36,658 bases of DNA from Allofournierella massiliensis (lineage in GTDB: Bacteria; Bacillota; Clostridia; Oscillospirales; Ruminococcaceae): positions 1-36,658 of the forward strand of contig NZ_SLUM01000033.1 in NCBI RefSeq assembly GCF_004345265.1, written 5' to 3'. A model generated the notes under the pieces. That model worked only from the letters and a program-made list of their open reading frames with translations. It was not told the origin of the DNA and made no database searches. Of the stretch, positions 30,453-36,658 are shown piece by piece. The position numbers and the translations under genes were made by a program. Numbering within the stretch: position 1 is the first letter of the stretch; each line of letters starts with the position of its first letter.

Positions 30453-31730
30453 GTGGGGGAGTATCTGAAGATAACGGGTGGGCGACCGCTGTTCGGGCAG
30501 GCGATGGTGCCTGCGGCAAAAAACAGTGTGCTGCCGCTGATCGCGGCCAGTATGCTGTGCCGGGGAGAAACGGTCATCCGGCAGGCACCTGCGCTGGCGG
30601 ATGTGGAGCAGAGCCTTACCATTTACACCGCGCTGGGCGGGCAGGCACAGCGTCAGGGGCCGGCAGTGCGCCTGAGGGCCGCCGCCGCTCAGGGTCGGGG
30701 GATTCTGCCGGACGGCCCGGCCCGGTCCATGCGCAGCTCGGTGTTTTACCTGGCCCCGGCGCTGCACCGCTTCGGCCGGGTGCAGATGCCCATGCCCGGC
30801 GGCTGTAAGCTGGGGCCCCGGCCCATCGACATCCATCTGGAGGGATTGGGCCGCATGGGGGCTCAGACCCAGTGGGAGGACGGCCAGCTGGTCCTCACTG
30901 CGCCCCGTGGCCTGCATGGGGTGGATTACGCCCTGCGGCTGCCCAGTGTGGGTGCCACTGAAACCCTTCTCATGGCAGCGGTACTGGCCAAAGGGGAAAC
31001 GGTGCTGCGGGGTGCGGCCCGGGAGCCGGAGATCGTGGACCTGGCGGAATACCTGTGTGCCTGTGGAGCCTCCATTCAGGGAGCGGGCGGCCCGGTAATC
31101 CGGGTGCAGGGCCGCACGGAACTGCAAGGCACCGCTTATACCCCTATTCCGGATCGGATCTATGCCGCTACACTGGCGGCGGCAGTGGCCAGCGCGGGCG
31201 GGCAGGTGCGCATTCAGGGCTGCCCGGCGGAGTTTCTGGAGCCGGTGCTGGCGGTACTGGAGCTGGCGGGCTGCGGGGTGCAGCGGCAGGATCGGGCCTT
31301 TCTGGTGGAACGCAGTCGTACGCTGAAGGGAGTGGGCCGGGTATATACCGGGGTGTATCCGGCCTTCTGTACCGACGCCGCCCCGGTGGTGGCCGCGGCC
31401 CTGCTGTGTGCGGTGGGCCGCAGTGCGGTGGAGGATACGGTGTTTGAAAATCGTTTTTCCTGTGCGGCCGGATTTGCGGCCATGGGGGCGCAGGCCTGCC
31501 GGGCAGGCCGGGCGGTGGAGATCACCGGTGTGCGTCGGCTGAGCGGGGCAAAGGTGCAGGGCAGTGACCTGCGGGGCACTGCCGCACTGGTGGTAGCGGC
31601 GCTTGCAGCGGCCGGAGAAAGCCAGGTGTTCGGCCTGGAACATCTGCGCCGGGGCTATCTGGGCCTGCCCGCCACCCTGCAAAGCCTGGGGGCGCGGGTA
31701 CAGCTGGCAGTGCAGGAGGAGCAGGAGTGA
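30453..31730 (+). CDS. murA: UDP-GlcNAc 1-carboxyvinyltransferase (MurA)
   Basis: A 425-residue EPSP-synthase-fold enzyme that adds enolpyruvate to UDP-GlcNAc, the first committed step of peptidoglycan synthesis. KNSVLP keeps the catalytic lysine and asparagine, MPGGCKLGPRPIDIH has Cys118 (the fosfomycin-sensitive position), and YPAFCTDAAP has the catalytic aspartate. The sequence is rather divergent (alanine- and glycine-rich, YPAFCTD where YPGFPTD is usual), so it may be a second, MurAB-like copy. Start is GTG 30453, 8 bases after AAGGGG; the ATG at 30451 is in another frame. It stands where murG, murB or ftsQ would sit in a classical dcw cluster. Confidence 0.9.
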   Translation: MGEYLKITGGRPLFGQAMVPAAKNSVLPLIAASMLCRGETVIRQAPALADVEQSLTIYTALGGQAQRQGPAVRLRAAAAQGRGILPDGPARSMRSSVFYLAPALHRFGRVQMPMPGGCKLGPRPIDIHLEGLGRMGAQTQWEDGQLVLTAPRGLHGVDYALRLPSVGATETLLMAAVLAKGETVLRGAAREPEIVDLAEYLCACGASIQGAGGPVIRVQGRTELQGTAYTPIPDRIYAATLAAAVASAGGQVRIQGCPAEFLEPVLAVLELAGCGVQRQDRAFLVERSRTLKGVGRVYTGVYPAFCTDAAPVVAAALLCAVGRSAVEDTVFENRFSCAAGFAAMGAQACRAGRAVEITGVRRLSGAKVQGSDLRGTAALVVAALAAAGESQVFGLEHLRRGYLGLPATLQSLGARVQLAVQEEQE

Positions 31731-31783
31731 CAGCATCCCCCCAGATATGAGGAAAAAACTGTGAAATGGCGGCATTCTTGCAC

Positions 31784-31812
31784 TTGAATTTGTGCGCATT
31801 ATCTGGTACTCT
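31784..31812 (+). promoter_or_regulatory. Probable ftsZ promoter
   Basis: TTGAAT (31784-31789), 17 bases, TACTCT (31807-31812), in an AT-rich 189-bp gap before ftsZ. Other weak pairs exist nearby, so the exact start is uncertain. Confidence 0.45.
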
Positions 31813-31919
31813 ATTAATAGCTGTATTGATAATTATAGTGGCCTTTGTATGCCCGGTCGTTTTGCGCTGGGGCACGGCCTGATCAAATAGACGGAATAAT
31901 ACTTTAGGGGGAAGTTTCA

Positions 31920-33083
<1,164 letters not shown>

Positions 33084-33097
33084 ACAACGAAGTTTCG

Positions 33098-33127
33098 GGC
33101 CCCGCGGCATTTTTGTGCCGCGGGGCC
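33098..33127 (+). terminator. Hairpin after ftsZ
   Basis: GGCCCCGCGGCA pairs perfectly with TGCCGCGGGGCC across a 6-base loop, 15 bp after the ftsZ stop. No clean T-run follows (AACGTTTC), so termination may be partial and the next gene may be reached by read-through. Confidence 0.6.
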
Positions 33128-33167
33128 AACGTTTCTTGTGGAAAAAACAGCGAGGAGGGGCTGCCCT

Positions 33168-34148
33168 ATGGCAGAGCAGCAAAAGCCGGGCGAATTCAAA
33201 ACAGCGGTGGTGGGAGGCTTTAAAAAGGCCGATGTACTGGCCTATATCGAACAGCTCACTGCCCGGAATCAGGCGGAAAAGCAGGCGCAGCAGCAGGCGG
33301 CGGACAAGCTGCGTGAGGAAGTGGAGCAGCTGAAAAAGGACAAGCAGCTTCTGGTGGACAAGACCCGTGAAGTGTGCGACAAGCTGGCCGCTCAGGAAAA
33401 GCTCACTGCCCAGGAAACCGAGCGGGCCAGCGGGTTGGCAAGCCAGCTGCTCAGCGCCCGGGAAAATGCGGATACTTACCAGAAACGCCTGTGTGTCAAG
33501 GAGCAGGAAACGGTGGTTCTGCGGGCCGATCTGCAGAATCTGCAGCAGCTGCTGGCCAGCCGTCAGCAGGAGGTGGAGCAGGCCCGTCAGGCTGTGGAAG
33601 AGGAAAAGCAGGCATATGCCCGTCAGCTGGATCAGCAGCAGGAAAGCTTCCGCCAGAAGAGCCGGGAACAGGCTGCCCAGCTGATGAAAAATGTGGAGGA
33701 GCGCGGCCGCAGTCTGGATCTGCGCTTCCAGGAGCTGGAGGAAAAGAAACTGGCCCAGCGCCAGCAGCTTGCCGCCGAGCGGCAGCGCCAGCGGGATTAT
33801 GCCCGCGCTGAGCAGGCACGTCTGGCTGAAAGCAGCCGCCATGTGGCCGAGAGCATCCGGGAGCTGCGCCAGCAGCTGGCCCAGGTGGATGCCCAGATCA
33901 ATCAGGCGGCTCAGCAGCTGCAGCAGGCCACCGGCAGCATCTACGATGCACTGGGGGAGACCCAGCAGAGTCTGGATCGGCTGGAGAGTCAGGCAGCCCG
34001 TTATCCCCAGCCTGCCGCGGCGCCTAAACCCCGTCATTCTGTGGCCCCCAAGGCTCACAAGAGCTCGGAGCAGCCGCCCAAGACCTCGAAAGCGCCCTCC
34101 CGCAGCCAGAATCTGCTGGAGCTTCTGGACCGGCTGCTGCAAAAATAA
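33168..34148 (+). CDS. DivIVA-like coiled-coil protein
   Basis: A 326-residue protein. The N-terminus EFKTAVVGGFKKADVLAYIEQL resembles the membrane-binding DivIVA/GpsB domain, although shifted, followed by nearly continuous coiled coil (residues ~25-285, rich in Q, E, R, A, L) and a basic proline-rich end with a terminal amphipathic LLELLDRLLQK. DivIVA proteins mark curved membrane and organise division or pole growth. Position right after ftsZ supports a division role. GAGGAGGGG lies 7 bases before the ATG; a strong terminator follows. Confidence 0.75.
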   Translation: MAEQQKPGEFKTAVVGGFKKADVLAYIEQLTARNQAEKQAQQQAADKLREEVEQLKKDKQLLVDKTREVCDKLAAQEKLTAQETERASGLASQLLSARENADTYQKRLCVKEQETVVLRADLQNLQQLLASRQQEVEQARQAVEEEKQAYARQLDQQQESFRQKSREQAAQLMKNVEERGRSLDLRFQELEEKKLAQRQQLAAERQRQRDYARAEQARLAESSRHVAESIRELRQQLAQVDAQINQAAQQLQQATGSIYDALGETQQSLDRLESQAARYPQPAAAPKPRHSVAPKAHKSSEQPPKTSKAPSRSQNLLELLDRLLQK

Positions 34149-34166
34149 GGAAAACACAGCAAAAAG

Positions 34167-34203
34167 AAAAGCATGGAGCGGATTTACCGTTCCATGCTTT
34201 TTT
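34167..34203 (+). terminator. Terminator after the DivIVA-like gene
   Basis: AAAAGCATGGA pairs with TCCATGCTTTT, with an inner CGG/CCG, flanked by A and T runs. It also faces the converging HD-hydrolase gene and may work on both strands. Confidence 0.9.
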
Positions 34204-34229
34204 CGGTTTGGGAAGAAGCGGCGGGCCGG

Positions 34230-34808
34230 TCAGTGGCGGCCGGTGCCTTTTTCCATCAGATAAGTGGCGGTCAGGTCCGCCATGTGCAGCTTCACCGCCA
34301 GAGGGTAAGCGTCGTACGCCTGGCTGATCGCCCAGCTGCCGCCCCGTGCGGCATCGTCAAAGCCGCCCATGTGCCAGCGGATAGCCACCGCCTCGGCGGG
34401 CTTGAGCCGTACAAAACGTTCAATCAGAAACACGCTCTTCTCGCCGTGGCCGTAGGGAAACTGATCCTCCACATTGAAGGTGGGCACCTTTTCCCACTGA
34501 CCGGTGGCTTCGTTCTTCACGTTGCGGGTGCCCGCCTTGTAGTAATTGGCCTTGCACAGATCGTGGAGCAGGGTGCACAGGGTCACGCTCTCCAGATTGT
34601 CCACGCCTTCCTCATAGAAGCGGTCCATGAAGGCCTGATATACGTTCAGGCTGTGCATCACCAGACCCTGCTCGCAGGCCCCGTGGAACCGGGTGGATGC
34701 GGGTGCGCGGAAAAAGTCCGTGCCGGCCAGCCATTCCAGCAGCTTGTCCACGCCGTGGCGCTGCACCTGGCTGGAAAGCAGGCTGCAAAAATCCTCCTGG
34801 TAGCCCAT
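34230..34808 (-). CDS. HD-domain hydrolase
   Basis: A 192-residue metal-dependent phosphohydrolase of the HD superfamily. The metal ligands are in LVMHSLNVYQAF and LCTLLHDLCKANYY, with further histidines at RWHMGG and LHMADL. Proteins of this short type are often hydrolases of nucleotides or RNA ends, with unknown substrate. Its ATG overlaps the stop of the upstream gene by one base (TAATG at 34810-34806), so it is translationally coupled to the PC4-like nucleic-acid-binding protein, which hints at a nucleic-acid substrate. Confidence 0.85.
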   Translation of the reverse strand: MGYQEDFCSLLSSQVQRHGVDKLLEWLAGTDFFRAPASTRFHGACEQGLVMHSLNVYQAFMDRFYEEGVDNLESVTLCTLLHDLCKANYYKAGTRNVKNEATGQWEKVPTFNVEDQFPYGHGEKSVFLIERFVRLKPAEAVAIRWHMGGFDDAARGGSWAISQAYDAYPLAVKLHMADLTATYLMEKGTGRH

Positions 34809-35029
34809 TACAGCTCCAGTTCTTCCAGAATGCCCTTCAGAATGGCCATCTCGTCGTGGCTCAGGCTGATGCCCTTACCCATCTTGGTGCCGTCGGGGGA
34901 CCAGTCGCGGATGTCGTACTTGGGCTCACGGTCGTTCCAGCTTACCATATTCAGCTGACGCTCCCAGCCGTTGGCACTCTGGGACAGCACAGCGATGCGT
35001 TCGGTAATCTCATATTTGAATTCTGCCAT
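34808..35029 (-). CDS. YdbC/PC4-like nucleic-acid-binding protein
   Basis: A 73-residue protein of the YdbC type, which has the fold of transcription coactivator PC4 and binds single-stranded nucleic acid. The recognisable blocks are FKYEITERIAVLS, GWERQLNMVSWNDREPKYDIRDWSPD and MGKGISLSHDEMAILKGIL. The start is ATG 35029, 10 bases after AAGGAAGG; a longer open frame upstream has no ribosome site. It is coupled to the HD hydrolase. Confidence 0.88.
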   Translation of the reverse strand: MAEFKYEITERIAVLSQSANGWERQLNMVSWNDREPKYDIRDWSPDGTKMGKGISLSHDEMAILKGILEELEL

Positions 35030-35166
35030 GGGAAAATATCCTTCCTTTATCCATGAATTAGGAGGGGAACATACCCCCTCCCGGGGTATCATCAGACCTT
35101 ATTGTACTGGATGAAGGGAAAGAATGCAAGCCCTAACTGGAAAAATCAGGAATTTAACCGAAGCAT

Positions 35167-35367
35167 TCAGCCCTGTGGGAATTGCTCCTTGCTTTTCAGT
35201 TTGCTGCGCACGGTGGTTTCGTTTTCCACCCAGCCTTTGGGGCCTGGCAAAGCCTGCTGGCCGGTATAGGCCAGATCCGGTTGCAAGCTGCCTTTCTCCC
35301 GGGCCTTTGCGGCCCGGGCAGCGGGCTCGATGCAGTTGGAAACAGCATCAGCATTTTTACGTGTCAT
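35167..35367 (-). CDS. Small hypothetical protein
   Basis: A 66-residue basic protein starting MTRKNADAVSNCIEPAARAA and ending in KLKSKEQFPQG. No family recognised. Support comes from a good ribosome site (GGGAGGTG, 8 bases before the ATG at 35367) and from an otherwise empty 450-bp gap. The flanking region 35030-35166 shows nothing further. Codon choice is not decisive, so it remains a candidate. Confidence 0.5.
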   Translation of the reverse strand: MTRKNADAVSNCIEPAARAAKAREKGSLQPDLAYTGQQALPGPKGWVENETTVRSKLKSKEQFPQG

Positions 35368-35419
35368 TGTGGTCACCTCCCTGCTGTTAGTCTGCCCCGG
35401 AAAGGGAGAGGCTATGTGA

Positions 35420-35449
35420 TTGGAATCAAAAAGACGGATATGCTATAAT
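35420..35449 (+). promoter_or_regulatory. Promoter of the DUF3267-like gene
   Basis: TTGGAA (35420-35425), 18 bases, perfect TATAAT (35444-35449), 30 bp before the ATG at 35479; AGGGGGAG serves as ribosome site. Confidence 0.7.
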
Positions 35450-35478
35450 GGCATCAGAAAAGCAGGGGGAGTGGAAAC

Positions 35479-36135
35479 ATGGAAGAACGGCCAAATCGAA
35501 AACTTTCAAAGCAGGAACAGGCCCGGTATGAAGGGTATCAGCAACTGTGCCGCAGCATGGAGAAACAGGGATATCAGAGAGTGGATCTGACCGTGGATGT
35601 GGTGCGGGCCAATGTGCTTGCAGTGGTGATTATGCTGCCTTTTCTTGCGGTGGCGGCTGTTCTCTTCTTTGCAAAGAATCCACAGGGCAGCATTTATTTC
35701 TCGATGACAGAAATGCTCCTTTTTTTGGTGGCGGCCTTTGTTCTGGTGGTACTGCATGAGGTGATTCATGGCGTTACCTGGGCGTTGATGGCGCCCCGGG
35801 GGTTTGGAGCCATCGCCTTCGGCGTGATCTGGCAGATGCTCACTCCCTATTGTACTTGTAAAGACGGCCTGAAACGATGGCAGTATCTGCTGGGCGGATT
35901 GATGCCCACCCTGATTCTGGGCTTTGGGCTGGCGGGGCTTTCCATCCTGACAGGCAGCCTGGGGCTGTTTTTGCTGGCAGAGCTGATGATTCTGGGTGGT
36001 GGCGGGGATTTTCTGATTGCCTTGAAACTGCTGCGTTACCACCCACACAAAGCGGATGTCGTGTATTACGACCATCCTCTGGAATGCGGGCTGGTGGCGT
36101 TTGAATTGGCAGGCAGCAAGACAGCTGCCGGGTAG
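35479..36135 (+). CDS. DUF3267-like membrane protein with HExxH motif
   Basis: A 218-residue membrane protein with an N-terminal soluble part (1-45) and about five helices: VLAVVIMLPFLAVAAVLFF, MLLFLVAAFVLVVL, the motif helix HEVIHGVTWALM, LLGGLMPTLILGFGLAGLSIL and LFLLAELMILGGGGDFLIAL. HEVIH matches the zinc-peptidase HExxH pattern, and the later GGDF...ALKL region is where DUF3267 proteins place the third ligand. It is likely an intramembrane metalloprotease-like protein with unknown substrate. It forms a small operon with the next gene (17-bp gap). Confidence 0.82.
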   Translation: MEERPNRKLSKQEQARYEGYQQLCRSMEKQGYQRVDLTVDVVRANVLAVVIMLPFLAVAAVLFFAKNPQGSIYFSMTEMLLFLVAAFVLVVLHEVIHGVTWALMAPRGFGAIAFGVIWQMLTPYCTCKDGLKRWQYLLGGLMPTLILGFGLAGLSILTGSLGLFLLAELMILGGGGDFLIALKLLRYHPHKADVVYYDHPLECGLVAFELAGSKTAAG

Positions 36136-36152
36136 GGAAGGAGAGCCAGGTT

Positions 36153-36521
36153 ATGGATGTGGAGAGGTACTGGAGCGCTGCGCTGGCGCAGGAAGCAGAA
36201 ACGATGCGGCACTTTTTCCGGAAAGATGCGATAATCCGCTGGCCCAATACCAACGAGCAGTTTACGGTGGAGGAGTTTCTAAGGGCAAACTGCGAGTATC
36301 CCGGCAGCTGGGCCGGCGAGGTTGAGAGGGTGGAACAGATTGGAGATCTGATCATCACTGTGGTACATGTATATTCCCGGGATAAAACAGTTTCCTGCCA
36401 TGTAACTTCCTTCATGCGAACGGAAAATGATCGGATTGTTTTCCTGGATGAATACTGGGGCGATGACGGAAATCCGCCTCAGTGGCGGAAGGAAAAAGGA
36501 CTTGGAACCGCCATCCGATAA
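36153..36521 (+). CDS. NTF2/SnoaL-like protein
   Basis: A 122-residue single-domain protein. The order YWSAALAQEAETMRHFFRKDAIIRWPNTNEQFTVEEFLRAN in pieces, then EVERVEQIGDLIITVVHVYS, CHVTSFMRTENDRIVFLDEYWGDDG, is the cone-shaped NTF2-like fold (helices first, then curved strands). Close relatives are small proteins of unknown substrate in Firmicutes. Co-transcribed with the DUF3267-like gene; two terminators follow. Confidence 0.82.
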   Translation: MDVERYWSAALAQEAETMRHFFRKDAIIRWPNTNEQFTVEEFLRANCEYPGSWAGEVERVEQIGDLIITVVHVYSRDKTVSCHVTSFMRTENDRIVFLDEYWGDDGNPPQWRKEKGLGTAIR

Positions 36522-36526
36522 AAAGG

Positions 36527-36564
36527 AAAACGGCTCTCTGACCGCATTGTCAGAGAGCCGTTTC
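36527..36564 (+). terminator. Terminator after the NTF2-like gene
   Basis: AAACGGCTCTCTGAC pairs with GTCAGAGAGCCGTTT across a 5-base loop. The T-run is short (TTTC). Confidence 0.85.
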
Positions 36565-36574
36565 AGCCTGTAGA

Positions 36575-36614
36575 AAAACCTGCTTTGGCAATCAGGCCAG
36601 AGCAGGTTTTCTGT
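36575..36614. terminator. Second tandem hairpin
   Basis: AAAACCTGCT-T-TGG pairs with CCA-G-AGCAGGTTTT, followed by CTGTTT. It is a back-up terminator, or belongs to a minus-strand gene beyond the window. Nothing further is visible to the end of the sequence. Confidence 0.65.
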
Positions 36615-36658
36615 TTGAAAACAAGAAGACAGGTGGAAAAAGCAGTGAAATGTCAGGC

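Overview
The window comes from a GC-rich, low-LPS-type Firmicute, most likely a gut clostridium of the Oscillospiraceae/Ruminococcaceae kind. This is inferred from the strong AGGAGG-type ribosome sites, a LicT/RAT antitermination leader, a PASTA-type penicillin-binding protein (PBP) next to ftsW, a DivIVA-like protein after ftsZ and Clostridia-style small genes. No rRNA, tRNA or CRISPR array was seen. Species cannot be named from the sequence alone.

Layout. (1) 1-3010, minus strand: ComM/YifB ATPase, Nudix hydrolase and guanylate kinase. (2) 3154-5027: phosphoglucomutase between a near-consensus promoter and a perfect bidirectional terminator. (3) 5050-11778: a cell-wall-looking module with two AsnB-type amidotransferases, an ATP-grasp ligase resembling D-aspartate ligases, and a divergent MurE. 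(4) 11872-14597: an HscC-type Hsp70 translationally coupled to a membrane-anchored J-like protein. (5) 14654-29094: a PBP gene with C-terminal PASTA repeats, split in two by about 12.2 kb. (6) 29154-34148: ftsW, a murA paralogue, ftsZ and a DivIVA-like coiled-coil gene. (7) 34230-36614: an HD hydrolase, a PC4/YdbC-like protein, a small ORF, a DUF3267-like membrane protein and an NTF2-like protein.

The most striking feature is the split PBP gene. The 5' part (14654-15958) holds the SxxK and SxN motifs. The 3' part (28156-29094) holds KSGT and two PASTA domains. The two junctions share GGGTCCGG, and joining them there restores one reading frame of 747 codons through the conserved GPVELA..SFGQ..TPIQ block. 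A large serine recombinase sits just inside the left junction. It is reached by a chain of overlapping stop/start codons that begins with the truncated PBP itself (PBP'-TTGA-42 aa ORF, then a second overlap into the recombinase). This is the architecture of a skin-like intervening element whose excision would rebuild a septal or sporulation PBP.

Inside the intervening DNA are a gene for a degenerate FtsZ relative without GTP-binding motifs and a coupled unknown gene, both bracketed by two copies of the same 20-bp palindrome. They are followed by a divergent Xre/WYL regulator pair, cutC, a complete GlcNAc-type PTS (antiterminator, EIIA, enzyme I, HPr, EIIBC) behind a RAT/terminator switch, and a 4Fe-4S/ArsR operon. 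The FtsZ-derived protein, inside an element that splits a division/sporulation PBP next to ftsW and ftsZ, is the best candidate for an undescribed system. The housekeeping flavour of the PTS genes leaves open that part of the 12.2 kb is captured chromosomal DNA rather than classical mobile cargo.
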